Of a stretch of 64,000 nucleotides of DNA, positions 24,669 through 34,523 are shown piece after piece. The notes under the pieces are model-generated. The model did no database searches. It worked only from the letters and a program-made list of their open reading frames with translations, and was not told the DNA's origin. This DNA is from Altimarinus sp041659565. GTDB lineage: Bacteria > Patescibacteriota > Gracilibacteria > BD1-5 > UBA6164. The position numbers were made by a program, and so were the translations under genes. Location: positions 1 through 64,000 of the forward strand of contig JBAZXZ010000007.1 in the NCBI GenBank assembly GCA_041659565.1. The letters are read 5' to 3'. How positions within the stretch are numbered: the first letter of the stretch is position 1; each line of letters begins with the position of its first letter.

Positions 24669-25010
24669 ATGAAAAAACTACTTATTCTATTTTTAATCAT
24701 TTTTTCACTTTTATTTATCATCTTTAAAAATGCAATTTCACAAGAATGAAACCCTTTTCCTATAGTAAAAGCTATTGTCTATATTCCTTTTTCTGATTAT
24801 GGTTTTTCTAGTTACAGTGAATGAAAATATATCACAAATGCACCATATTCAGGAGAAAGACTTGAACTATATATGTACAACAAAGGCTATGATTTAAAAG
24901 AACAACTTGGATCTTGATATTTTTTTAAAGATAAAGAATGAAAAAGTATTACTATTACATGAAAAATGTATTCAAGATTTTTTAGAGTTTTTTATATTCC
25001 TTTAAAATAA
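24669..25010 (+). CDS. Small exported or anchored hypothetical protein
   Basis: Protein of 113 residues with an N-terminal hydrophobic segment (about residues 3-20, MKKLLILFLIIFSLLFIIF) that is a signal peptide or anchor. The rest is rich in aromatic residues (YIPFSDYGFSSYSEG, ELYMYNKGYDL, SRFFRVFYIPLK) and could fold as a small beta domain outside the cell. No family recognised. It stands alone between two terminator-bounded units. Confidence 0.65.
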
Positions 25011-25088
25011 AACTTATTTTACTATTTTATTTTGTATTTTCCTCTTTTTAAACTAAAATTATAAAAAATAATTTCTAACTAGCTTTAT

Positions 25089-26351
25089 ATGTCTCAAAAA
25101 ATAACTTGTCCTGCTTGTCATAATGAAATAGATTTAGATAAAATAGCAGATGAAAAATATTCTCTGATTTTAAAGAATCAAGAACTAAAACTAAAAGAAG
25201 AACAAGAAAAGCAAAAAATAGCTTTTGAAAAAGAACTAGAAGAAAAAACTGTAGAGATGAGAAAACAAGCTCTAGAATTTGCTGAGAAAAAAGCCTCTGA
25301 AGAAAGAAAAAAAGTGGAACTTGAGATGAAAGATATGTGAGATAGATTAAAAAAGGCAGAAGAAGAACAACAAGAAATGAGAAAAAAAGAATTAGATTTT
25401 TTCAAAAAACAAAGAGATTTAGAAGATAAAGAGAAAAATTTTGAACTAGAAATGGAGAAAAAAATGTCTGAAGAAAGAAAGTTAATTGAAGCAAAAATGT
25501 TTGAGAAAATGCAAGAAAGTTCAAAAAAAGAATTAGATGAAAAACTTGAAAAAATACAAGAAGAAAATAGGAAAAAAGAGCTTGAAATGATAAAACAACA
25601 AGAACAAATGAAAAAGACAATCGATGAATTAAAAAGAAAATCAGAACAATGATCACAACAAATCCAATGAGATGTACAAGAAGATGATTTAAGAAATTCT
25701 ATCTCACAAGCATTCCCTATTGATACAATTGAGGATATAGCAACTTGAATAAAATGAGCTGATATAATTCAAACAGTTAAAAATAACTTCTGACAACCTG
25801 TTTGAACAATAGTTTGGGAATCAAAAAATACAAAAGCTTGGCAAGATTCTTGGATTATGAAACTTAAAGAAGATAAACTAAAAATCAATTGAAATATAGC
25901 AATTTTAGTAACTACAGTTTTACCAAAAAATATAAAAAAATTCTGAATGGTAGATGATATAATGGTTTGTATTCCTGAGTTTGCTATTCCTATCGCAAAT
26001 ATGCTTAGAGATAAATTATTATCTATTTCAAAAGTAGAAAAATCTCTGGAATGAAAAGATATAAAAATGGAAATGCTTTATAAATACCTATCTAGTGAAG
26101 AATTTTCATCAAAGATTTCTATGATGGTTGAAGTATTTTCTCAATTAAAAATCTGAATAGATTCAGAAAGAAGAGCTATGGAAAAAAATTGGAAAAAAAG
26201 AGAAAAAGACCTAGAAAGAGCAACCTATGCAGTTACTTGAATGTATTGAGAACTTGAAAGTCTTATGTGACAAGCACTACCATGATCAGAAAAACTAGAA
26301 CTATGAGCCTGAATAGACTATGATTTAGAAGAAGATTTGGAAATAATATAA
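25089..26351 (+). CDS. DUF2130 family protein
   Basis: Protein of 420 residues. An N-terminal CPACHNEIDLDKIADEKY zinc-finger-like start is followed by about 170 residues of Glu/Lys-rich coiled coil, then the conserved DUF2130 domain: IDTIEDIATGIKGADIIQTV, GTIVWESKNTKAWQDSWI, KLKEDK, AILVTTVLP. The VWESKNTKAW core resembles a PD-(D/E)xK nuclease active site (E-x-K after an upstream Asp), so a nuclease role has been suggested for the family. The long coiled coil explains the many frames open on the opposite strand. Confidence 0.85.
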
Positions 26352-26389
26352 AATAGTATAAATTATATTTCGTTTTTTCTAAACACTTC

Positions 26390-26600
26390 ACGATGTGTAT
26401 CAATGGGATTCTTAAGGGGCAACTTCGCCATAAAACGACTCACAAAACTTACTAGCATCATCAGCGAAGATTTGCCGCCTTAAGCACTTTTGCTTACTTT
26501 TTGTGTAAAAAGTAAAACTAAATTGTATTTTGTATCTAAAATTATTTATGTATTAATCAATGCATTAAAGATCCTGAAATAAATTCAGGATGACAGTAAA
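26390..26600. repeat. Intergenic repeat region between the DUF2130 and VF530 genes
   Basis: GC-richer, non-coding. Contains a degenerate copy of the intergenic repeat family (stem CTTACTTTTT/AAAAAGTAAA at 26493-26516, preceded by GCCTTAAGCACTTTTG) and, at 26566-26595, a half copy of the palindromic element (TCCTGAA/TTCAGGA then ATGACA-like end). No gene seen. Confidence 0.6.
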
Positions 26601-26615
26601 AAAAAGTGATAAAAA

Positions 26616-26849
26616 TTACCACCTTTTTTCCTTAACAGTCCTTACATACAATCCCTGAACCTGTAATCTTGCCCACTCAGTTTTTCTCAAAAACTTCAAT
26701 GCTGATTGCTTACTAGGATTACTTACAAAACAATTAATTCTTATTAATTCACCTAATTCTTCAAATCCGTATTCTTCAATCAAATAATCTAAAATCATAG
26801 ACAAAGTAACTCCATGCAATACATCATCATTTCTATTTGCTTTTTCCAT
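26616..26849 (-). CDS. VF530 family DNA-binding protein
   Basis: Protein of 77 residues matching the VF530 (DUF2132) family along its whole length: DVLHGVTLSMILDYLIEEYG, LGELIRINCFVSNPSKQSAL and FLRKTEWARLQVQGLYV. The family is a small helical fold with reported DNA binding; its cellular role is not settled. Flanked by repeats and by a minus-strand hypothetical gene. Confidence 0.85.
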   Translation of the reverse strand: MEKANRNDDVLHGVTLSMILDYLIEEYGFEELGELIRINCFVSNPSKQSALKFLRKTEWARLQVQGLYVRTVKEKRW

Positions 26850-26923
26850 AAATTTTAGTTAAAAAATAATATTTAATCTTTTATATATATTTACTTTTTC
26901 ATATTAATACATAAAGCTTTTGA

Positions 26924-27274
26924 TTAATTAATCAATCAAATTATCATAAATCTAAACTTGTCTATAAAAATCTGAGTTTCCCCATAAATTTCTAAATTTG
27001 GATTTTTTTCTATGTTTAATCACTCTTTTTTAGATAGTACAACTCTATCAAAAGTTTCTAGTATTTTTAATAATGTCTGTTTTTTTATTATAGTAGATTC
27101 TAATATTACATATGTTTTTGGATTAGAGGGTAATTTACTTTTAGGGCATTGTTCAACTAAACTTAAATTTATTATTGACTCAACAATAGGTAATATCCTA
27201 TCATCTCAGTTTATTCATACTTCATTTATCAACAAATTATAATCTTCAAAAAAATCTTTAATTGTTACTGTCAT
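26924..27274 (-). CDS. Hypothetical protein
   Basis: Protein of 116 residues starting MTVTIKDFFEDYNLLINEVG, not recognised. Mostly helical and charged, with FDRVVLSKKEGLNIEKN and a hydrophobic end (FRFMIIGLIN). No signal peptide. Three or more glycines are TGA, which supports real coding under code 25. It diverges from the metK riboswitch unit. Confidence 0.55.
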
Positions 27275-27395
27275 TTCTAAAAATTAGAATAATTTAATAT
27301 TCTTATTTATAAACATTATTATTTAAAAATCAATATTAAATTATTTGCATTTTTAAAATAAATCAATAATCTATCCTAGTTCTTTTTAAAGAACA

Positions 27396-27504
27396 AAATA
27401 TCAAGAGTTGGGTAAGAGAGAATAGGCTCGTTTGTATTACCCCAGCAACCATACTTTATAAGTACAGGTGCTAATTCCTACCTCGTTTGAGAGGAAAGAT
27501 ATAA
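27396..27504 (+). ncRNA. SAM-I riboswitch (S box) upstream of metK
   Basis: Core S-box features in order: P1 arm ATATC (27398-27402) with closing GATAT (27498-27502), TATCAAGAG, GGGTAA paired with TTACCCC, CCAGCAACC, and GGTGCTAATTCC followed by a short P4 hairpin (CCTC/GAGG). When S-adenosylmethionine binds, the downstream terminator should form and stop transcription into metK. It is a clean match to the class by sequence and position. Confidence 0.9.
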
Positions 27505-27530
27505 ATTCTACATTTTGTATAAAATTAGAC

Positions 27531-27566
27531 AAAACCTTTCCTTTTAAACAAGTAAAGGTTTTTTAT
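27531..27566 (+). terminator. Riboswitch-controlled terminator before metK
   Basis: Stem AAAACCTTT (27531-27539) with AAAGGTTTT (27554-27562), a loop of 14 bases and a T run. It lies between the aptamer and the metK start, the expected place for the expression platform. Confidence 0.75.
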
Positions 27567-27576
27567 TTGTTTAAAA

Positions 27577-28710
27577 ATGATATATATGAAATATTTTATA
27601 ACTTCTGAGTCAGTTTCAAGCTGACACCCTGATAAATTATGTGATCAAATAAGTGATGCTATACTTGATGCATGTCTTGCAGAAGATCCATATTCTAGAG
27701 TTGGTTGCGAAACTCTTGTAACTACTTGAACTGTAATAGTTTCCTGAGAAATAACTACAAAAGCTAATGTAAATTATACTAAACTTATTAGAAAAACTAT
27801 TTGTGATGTAGGTTACAATGAAGCAGAAGCTTGTTTTGATTGAGAAGAAATTTGAGTACATTTACTTATAAACACTCAATCTCCAGATATAGCAATGTGA
27901 GTTGATACAGGTTGAGCATGAGACCAATGATTAATGTATGGTTTTGCATCAAATGAGACTCCACATCTTATGCCTGCTCCTATTTACTATGCTCATAAAT
28001 TAGCAAAAAAATTGGAAGAAGTAAGAAGAAATTGAAAACTACCATTTCTGTTACCAGATGGAAAAAGCCAAGTAACTGTAGAATATGATGAAGATAAATT
28101 AGTAAGAATTGATACAGTAGTTATATCAAATCAACATAGAAAAAATGTAACTCAAGAACATCTTAAAGAAGAAATTAGAAAAGAGGTTATTAAGCCAGTT
28201 TTATGAAATTTGATTGATGATAAAACTATTTTTCATATAAATCCTACTGGACTATTTGAAATCTGAGGCCCAAAATGAGATTGTGGATTAACTTGAAGAA
28301 AAATTATAATTGATACTTATGGTTGATTTGGTAGACATTGAGGTTGAGCTTTTTCTTGAAAAGATCCTTCAAAAGTAGATAGAAGCTGAGCTTATATTGC
28401 AAGATATTTAGCAAAAAATATAGTAGCATCTGGTATTTGTGATAAATGTGAGATTCAACTTTCTTATGCAATTTGAGTTGCTAAACCAATAAGTATTTAT
28501 GTTGATTGTTTTGGGACAGAAAAAGTTTCAAGAGAAAAAATTATAGGTACTATCCACAACAATTTTGATTTATCTCCAAATTGAATAATTAAAAAACTTG
28601 ATTTGAGAAAACCAATTTATCAAAAAACAGCATCATATTGACATTTCTGAAGAGATGATGTAAGCTGGGAAAACCTTGATAGTGTTGAAATATTTAAAGA
28701 TTTATTGTAA
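27577..28710 (+). CDS. metK: S-adenosylmethionine synthetase
   Basis: Enzyme of 377 residues making SAM from Met and ATP. Family signatures: FITSESVSSGHPDKLCDQISDA (N-terminal loop), GVHLLINTQSPDIAMGV, GAGDQGLMYGFASNET, FEIGGPKGDCGLTGRKIIIDTYGG and GGGAFSGKDPSKVDRSGAYIARY with the P-loop-like lysines. A second ATG nine bases downstream (27586) gives MKYFITSES, closer to homologues, and may be the real start. It sits under the SAM-I riboswitch, so product feedback is expected. A strong terminator follows the stop. Confidence 0.95.
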
Positions 28711-28715
28711 TTATT

Positions 28716-28748
28716 ATCCCTTGTATTAAAAACAAGGGATTTTTTTAT
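28716..28748 (+). terminator. Terminator of metK
   Basis: Perfect 9-bp stem ATCCCTTGT/ACAAGGGAT with loop ATTAAAA, then seven T residues. Confidence 0.85.
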
Positions 28749-28755
28749 TTTAATA

Positions 28756-28783
28756 TTTACAAAATTAAGTAAAGATATATAAT
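28756..28783 (+). promoter_or_regulatory. Promoter for the 28814 gene cluster
   Basis: TTTACA (28756-28761), 16-base spacer, perfect TATAAT (28778-28783), about 30 bases before the ATG at 28814. Confidence 0.5.
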
Positions 28784-28813
28784 AGTGAGGTTTATTTTTA
28801 TAATAATTTAATT

Positions 28814-29497
28814 ATGAATAAAAAATATATTTCTTATATATGAACTTCTTTGGCTATAATAATTGTTTGAGCTTTTTTAATTTTTAATGTACAAAAAACT
28901 AATAGTCCTGGTGAAAATGAATTTACAAAAATAAATACCTGAGTTACTCAAACTGGAAGTGATAATTTAACTAATACAGATACAAAAACAGACTCTGAAT
29001 CTATGAGCATATGGCAAAAATTTACAGAATGAAAAATCTGAAATATAAAATGTGAAATAGTTACAGAACAAGAATGATGAAAAAATAATCAAATAATTTA
29101 TATATCTTGAAAAAAAATTAGAATGGATATGACCATATCTGACAAAGCATGAAATAGTGAAAATCATATGCTTACAGATTGAGAATATACCTATATTTGG
29201 TGATCTACTTGACCAGCATTTAAAATGAAAAATATAGATCCAAATAAAACAGAAAATCAAAACAATGAAAATACTACAACACCTCAAAATACTCAAGATA
29301 TGTCAAAAGATCTAGAACAGATTCCTTATAATAAATGTAGTGAATGGAAAGTTCTAGACTCTATGTTTAAACTTCCTGATTGAATAGAATTTACAGATAT
29401 GGAAACTTTTCAAAAAGATATGATGAATCAAGCAACAAAATGAATGACTGAAGATCAAATCAATCAATTAAAAAACAGTATGCCTAAAATTAATTAA
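28814..29497 (+). CDS. Membrane-anchored hypothetical protein
   Basis: Protein of 227 residues: N-terminal anchor (about 7-25, YISYIGTSLAIIIVGAFLIF), a Thr/Asn/Ser-rich linker, and an extracellular domain (FTEGKIGNIKCEIVTEQEGG, IIYISGKKIRMDMTISD, MLTDGEYTYIWGSTGPAFKM) that resembles small lipoprotein beta-sandwich sensors with KxRMD and xDGxYTYxW motifs. A second low-complexity linker precedes a short tail with one Cys. Function unknown. First gene of a plus-strand run of short-spaced genes. Confidence 0.65.
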
Positions 29498-29509
29498 AAA
29501 ATATTTAAT

Positions 29510-30217
29510 ATGAGATATGAAAAATTAGATATTTTCAGATGAATAGCGATTCTACTTATGATTATTTTTCATATAAATTATTCCCTATCAAATATATTTT
29601 CAATAGATTTTTTAAATTTTTCTGAAATATTTCGGTTTATACTATGAAAAATATGAGTACTACTTTTTATAAGTATCTCTTGAATTTCTTTTTTTCTAGC
29701 TGAAAAAAAGTATTGAGATAAAATCTATAAAAAATACCTACGATACTCTATTTTTCTTTGAATAATATCGCTTTCCATAACTTTATTTACATACATTTTT
29801 TTCAAAGAACAATTCATTGTTTTTGGTATATTACATTTTTTTTCACTATCGTTTCTACTCATAATATTTTTTCGTAAACTAAAATACTGGAATTTCCTAC
29901 TTGGAATTATTATAATTTTAATTCCAGTATTTTTTACAATGGAAACAAATATTCATTATTTATTTTTCTTATGATTTATCTATCCATCCTTTTATTCTGC
30001 AGATTTCTACCCAATAATTCCATATTTTGGAATATTTCTTTTATCTTATTCTAGCTCTATTTTTCTAGATAAAAAACAAATACTATGAAAAATATTTTGA
30101 TGAAAACAAACCTGAATTATAAATAATTTCTTAAAATATATTTGAAGAAATTCACTTATTATTTACATAATTCACCAACCAATAATTATTTTTATTATCT
30201 ATTTATTAACCTTTTAA
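29510..30217 (+). CDS. Heparan-alpha-glucosaminide acetyltransferase-like membrane protein (DUF1624)
   Basis: Integral membrane protein of 235 residues with about seven helices. The start MRYEKLDIFRGIAILLMIIFH is the typical opening of the HGSNAT-catalytic/DUF1624 and related acyltransferase families, where an early His-Asp region binds the substrate; GISFFLAEKKYGDKIYKKYL and the end GRNSLIIYIIHQP also fit. It may acylate a cell-envelope glycan. It carries one CGG (29633, codon 42) and one CGA (29741, codon 78). It lies 12 bases after the previous gene and three before the next. Confidence 0.75.
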
Positions 30218-30220
30218 ATT

Positions 30221-30871
30221 ATGTCTTACCAAGTTAACTATGCTAAAATAAAACATTGATATGTTCGTATACTATCAGATTGAACACTAAAACTTTCAAT
30301 TCCTCTTAGACTAAAAGATGATAAAGATTTTGAAGCAGAACTCTTAGAAAAATGAAAAATATTAATGGAAAAAATAAAAGAAAAAAATCATAGAAAAATA
30401 GAAACTATTTGAGATGATTTTATAGTTATTTTTGGTGAAAAAATTAAGAAAAATGATTTTTTAGAAAATAGTATACAAAATATAGACTATAAAATGCAAA
30501 AATGACAAAGTTTAAATAAAAATCAACAATTATCTAATTTTACAACATTCACTTCCAAATATTTAAAAACTATTTTAGAACAAGAATCAATTTTAATTCT
30601 TGATAAATACTCTAAACTTTTATGAGTTCCATATGATAAACTTTATATAAAAGATTTAAAATCAAAACGGTGAAGTTGTTCAAGAATTCAGAAAATAGTT
30701 TTAAATTTAAAACTTGTCCATCTTCCGAAGGTATTTTTAGAATATGTAATAATTCATGAAGCTTGTCACCTAAAAGTAAAAAACCACTCTCATATTTTTT
30801 GGAAACATGTCGAATCTTTTCATCCAGAGTACAAAGAAACAAGAAAAGAACTAAAAAAATATGAAATCTAA
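30221..30871 (+). CDS. YgjP-type zinc metallopeptidase domain protein (DUF45)
   Basis: Protein of 216 residues of the YgjP/WLM-like group. The catalytic helix is IIHEACHLKVKNHSHIFW (His179, Glu180, His183, then a downstream His). The family motif before it is normally [KR]-x-[KR]-W-G-S-C-S; here codon 150 is CGG in KSK-CGG-GSCS, followed by LNLKLVHLP. The invariant Trp position being CGG is the best single piece of evidence in the window for CGG as Trp. Probable cytosolic peptidase or chaperone-like protein of unknown substrate. Confidence 0.85.
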
Positions 30872-30946
30872 ATAGTCAATAAAAAACTATTGTATTTTTA
30901 AAAAAATAAGTAAAATAATAATTACTTATCATATAACTTTATAAAT

Positions 30947-31402
30947 ATGGATAATAAATGAAATTATTTTAGATTTATACAATCTAAATGGGTTCCTTTT
31001 TTGTTATGAATTTTATTTATAGGAGTATTTTATGCTATTTATTTTATTTGATGAAATAAAATTCTCACTCCTATAATTAGTGCTAGTGTAAATGATTTTA
31101 TAGCCAAATTTTGAAACTTTATCCCAGCTTTATATTGAATCTTATTAACAATAATTTTGTACTTATTAATTTTTATAAAATGGATTACCCGTCTCAATTT
31201 CTGGATAGTTAATTTTTTACTTATATTACTTGTTTATTGATTTAATTTATTTTTCTGAATTCAATTATATTTCTTTGAGCCAAGATATACAGAAGTTGCA
31301 ATCTATATAATAGATAGTTTTAGTAAACCTATGATTTGAGCTAGTATCTCTGTTTTACTTGTTAGTATTATCTTGATATTTATAAAGATAAAAAAATCTT
31401 AA
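30947..31402 (+). CDS. Four-helix membrane protein, unknown
   Basis: Protein of 151 residues with about four hydrophobic helices (WVPFLLGILFIGVFYAIYFI, FIPALYGILLTIILYLLIFI, FWIVNFLLILLVYGFNLFFG, ASISVLLVSIILIFI). A short charged loop PRYTEVAIYIIDSF lies between helices 3 and 4. No family recognised. Between the YgjP-like gene and the lipoprotein gene, spaced 75 and 19 bases. Confidence 0.65.
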
Positions 31403-31421
31403 TTTTTAATTTTTCAAAATT

Positions 31422-32729
31422 ATGAAACAACATATAAACAAAATATTAATTTGAATATCTCTTTTATTTCTTCTAAGTTCATGTGATTCAGTATTATCTT
31501 GAATTGGTAATCTTATGTGTAATTGGGCACCTGACAGTGACCATTGTTATCAATTTACAGCAGTTCAATCTTGATCTCCATCAGCTTGTGAAAAGATAAA
31601 ATGAACTAAATTTAAAGATACTTGAAGTAATCCGCCAAGAGACAAATGTTATATGACTGTCGCTGCAAATAAAGAAGATTATACAGTTTGTAACAAAATT
31701 AAATGATGACTTATGTCATATACTCCTGATGAATGTATAAAATGAGTTTGAAAAAAAATACTTGATGAAACTATAAAAAATGATGACTTAAATGGTTGTA
31801 AGAAACTAGCAAAATTACCTAGCTGATACCAAAGCGATTATGAAGAATGTAAAGCAAAACTTGCAACAGTAGACAAAATAAAATGAACTGATTCTAAAAT
31901 AGATGATTTGATTGGAAAACTTAAATCTGATCCTGATAATTCTGATCTAAAAAAACAATTAGCTCTAGAAAAAAAACAAAAACAACTGACTTATGAGATG
32001 ATGCCAGATGCACAAAGATGACAATATTTTAAAGAAAAAAGAGAAGAGATAATGGCCTGAGTAGAAGATGAAGATGTAAAATCAGCTATTTCAAAAGAGT
32101 TTACAACATACAAATCTGGTGAACCAAATATAATAAATCAACTTGATAAACTTCAAGAAATTACAAAAAAACAAGAATTAATCAAATCAGCTGATGAAAA
32201 AGCTAATGAGTTAGTTGATAAAATGAAAGAACAACTTGATTGACTTGTAAAAGATAAACAAGATGCGGTTATTTGAGCAATGTGAGAAAAAGCTGAAGAA
32301 TGGATACAAAAAAACTGATGAGATGATGTTAAATATGCATTAAGCAACCTAAAATACTCAATGGATAAATATGAAAAATGAAGTAAAATGTATGAAGATG
32401 CTAAAGGAAAATATGATAAGGTAAAAAAGGTTTATGATGAAGTGATGTGAGTTTATAATAGGATTGATGATGTAAATAAGATGCTGGCTGAATGAAAAAT
32501 AGATGCCTGAAAAGCAAAAGTAATTAAATGAGCAGTGTTACTTGATAAGTGACTTGAATATGCAACTAGTTATGTTCCAGTATTTGGTAGTACTATTTCT
32601 ACTGTAAGCAAAGAAACTTTCTGAGTTGTAATAGAATTAGCAAAAAAAAGAGCAGAGAGATCAACAGCACTTGATAAATGTTTTACAGATCCTGCTAATT
32701 GTGATACTGATAAAATAAGTGGGTATTAA
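31422..32729 (+). CDS. Large lipoprotein with cysteine-rich head and coiled-coil body
   Basis: Protein of 435 residues. The signal ends in the lipobox LLFLLSSC, so Cys21 should be lipid-modified. The first ~130 mature residues hold about ten further Cys (CNWAPDSDHCYQF, CEKIKG, DKCYMTV, VCNKIKGG, PDECIKG, GCKKL, EECKAKL), probably disulphide-bonded. The rest is a long Lys/Glu-rich helical region, then VPVFGSTISTVSKETFGVVIELA, an amphipathic stretch. Family unknown. It is a good candidate for a surface-exposed structural or host-contact protein. A strong terminator follows. Confidence 0.75.
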
Positions 32730-32750
32730 AAATACTATTAACTTTTAAAT

Positions 32751-32790
32751 AAAAGATGTTATATTACATAATATAACATCTTTTATTTTT
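32751..32790 (+). terminator. Terminator of the lipoprotein gene
   Basis: Perfect 15-bp stem (32751-32765 with 32770-32784), loop ACAT, followed by a T-rich tail. Confidence 0.85.
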
Positions 32791-32803
32791 TTACTATTTT
32801 ATT

Positions 32804-33037
32804 ATGTATTGACCAAAACAAAATATACTTATATGAGAATGAACCTATATGAGAATAGGTGAGGATGTATTTCAAGCTAGATGAAATTTTTATGTTGGTT
32901 TAGAAAAGAAATTATTAAAAGAAATTATACAAAAAAAATGAAATCCTGATATTTTCAAAGTTGAAGATTACGAAACTCTAGATTCAAATATAGGTAGAAT
33001 AAAAGTTAGACTCCAAGATATTTTAATTGAAAATTAA
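32804..33037 (+). CDS. Small hypothetical protein
   Basis: Protein of 77 residues (starts MYGPKQNILIGEGTYMRIGE), soluble, with five TGA glycines. Predicted short beta strands then a Lys-rich helix (GLEKKLLKEIIQKKG). No family recognised. It ends just before the arginine leader region and might share a transcript with it. Confidence 0.55.
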
Positions 33038-33108
33038 TAAAATTAATTTGACAAATTTTAAAAACCAAATAACCTAAATATATAAATTTAATAAATTTAC
33101 AAAAAAAT

Positions 33109-33183
33109 ATGACTAATTTATTTAAAACATCTTTAAGAAGAAGACCATTTTCAAAAATGAAAATGGTTATTATTGCTGTGTAA
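33109..33183 (+). CDS. Arginine operon leader peptide
   Basis: A 24-residue peptide with three consecutive Arg codons (AGA-AGA-AGA, 33136-33144) in MTNLFKTSLRRRPFSK. It is followed by alternative RNA stems and a terminator just before argG, exactly as in ribosome-mediated attenuators. When Arg-tRNA is scarce the ribosome should stall on the Arg codons and cover the first stem strand. The peptide itself probably has no other function. Confidence 0.8.
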   Translation: MTNLFKTSLRRRPFSKMKMVIIAV

Positions 33184-33242
33184 ATAAACAAATTATACAT
33201 CATAAAAGAGCTATTTTCATAAATAGCTCTTTTTATTTTTTT
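33145..33242 (+). promoter_or_regulatory. Transcription attenuator of argGFH
   Basis: Strand 1 CCATTTTCA (33145-33153) pairs perfectly with strand 2 TGAAAATGG (33158-33166). Strand 2 (ATGAAAAT, 33157-33164) can instead pair perfectly with strand 3 ATTTTCAT (33213-33220). Strand 3 overlaps the 13-bp terminator stem (33204-33216 with 33221-33233), which is followed by a T-rich tract. So 1:2 allows the terminator and 2:3 prevents it. Stalling at the Arg codons directly before strand 1 would favour 2:3 and read-through. Confidence 0.8.
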
Positions 33243-33254
33243 AAATTTTTATAT

Positions 33255-34505
33255 ATGGAAAATATCACTACTTACAAAAAAATTGCTTCTCATGAGGCTA
33301 TAAAAGGAGAATTTGATAAATGTCTATTATTGTACTCTGGTGGACTTGATACATCTATGATGCTAAAATGGATACAAGAAGAATATAATTGTAAAGTAAT
33401 TGCTCTAACAATTGATATCTGACAAACAGCAGATGACTTGGAAGCAATTAAACAAAAAGCAATCAATCTATGAGCACTAGATGCTGTAGTTTTGGATGCA
33501 AAAGATGAATTTGCAGATTTACTTCTTTCAAAAGCGATAAAAGCAAATGCTGATTATCAATGATGATATGCTCTTAGTACTCCTCTTGGTAGGGTAATTA
33601 TTTCAGAAATTGCTGTGAAAATTGCAGAAAAATATGACTGTAAAGTTATAGCTCACGGTTGTACATGAAAATGAAATGATCAAGTTCGTTTTGAATGATA
33701 TATCACAACTCTAAATCCAAAAATGAAGACAATTGCTCCAGTTAGGGAATGGTCTATGTGAAGGGATGAACAAATAGAATATGCCGAAAAAAACTGAATT
33801 CCGGTAAAACAAAAAAAGGATAAACCATATTCATATGATGAAAATATGTGGTGAAATACTTGAGAATGATGAGAAATAGAAAATCCAGAATTTACACCAA
33901 AGTTTTCAAATATTCTACAATGGTGCAAAACTATAGAAGAAGCTCAAAACGAAGCAGAAGAAATCACAATTTGATTTGAAAAATGAATTCCTACAAGTCT
34001 AAACTGAAAAAAAGAAAAATTATCAACTTTGATTATGTTACTCAATAAACTATGAGCAAATCATGGAATATGAGTATTCCCTCTTATAGAAGATAGGCTT
34101 GTATGATTAAAAGTTCGTGGAGTCTATGAAAATCCAGCAGCAACTATACTTATAAAAGCTCATAAAAATCTAGAACAACTAGTTTCTACAAGGGAGGAAA
34201 ATGAACTAAAAACTTTTATAGATACAAAATGGTCATACCTAACTTATGCAGCTAAATGGTATGATCCAGTAATGAAAAATATTATATCTTATATAGATTC
34301 ACAAAACGAAAAAGTAACTTGAACAGTTACAGTAAAACTATACAAATGAAATGTAATTGTAGCAAATCTAAATTCAAAATATTCTCTTTTTGATGCAAAC
34401 CTAGCAACATTTAACAAATGTATGAGCTTCAATCAAAACTCTAGTGCATGATTTATAGAAATCTACAATCTAGCTCAAAAGACAGCTTACAATGTAATGA
34501 AGTAA
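33255..34505 (+). CDS. argG: Argininosuccinate synthase
   Basis: Enzyme of 416 residues joining citrulline and aspartate with ATP. The PP-loop is LLLYSGGLDTSMMLKW; further signatures are STPLGRVIISEIAVKIAEK, IAHGCTGKGNDQVRFE, APVREWSMGRDEQIEYAEK, DENMWGNTGEGGEIENP and YENPAATILIKAH. About 20 residues precede the usual start of the fold. First gene of argG-argF-argH, 13 bases after the attenuator T run. Confidence 0.95.
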
Positions 34506-34523
34506 TTCTTAATTATACAGACT

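Noticed and set aside
25178..25656. Two Ser/Phe-rich minus-strand frames of 75 and 84 residues
   Set aside because: Antisense of the coiled coil in the DUF2130 gene.
30871..30900. Terminator after the YgjP-type gene (AATAGT/ACTATT)
   Set aside because: Six weak A/T-rich pairs with a long loop; not distinguishable from chance in this AT-rich DNA.
33048..33080. Promoter for the arginine leader
   Set aside because: A perfect TTGACA is present at 33048-33053, but no acceptable -10 box lies at the right distance; not listed as a feature.
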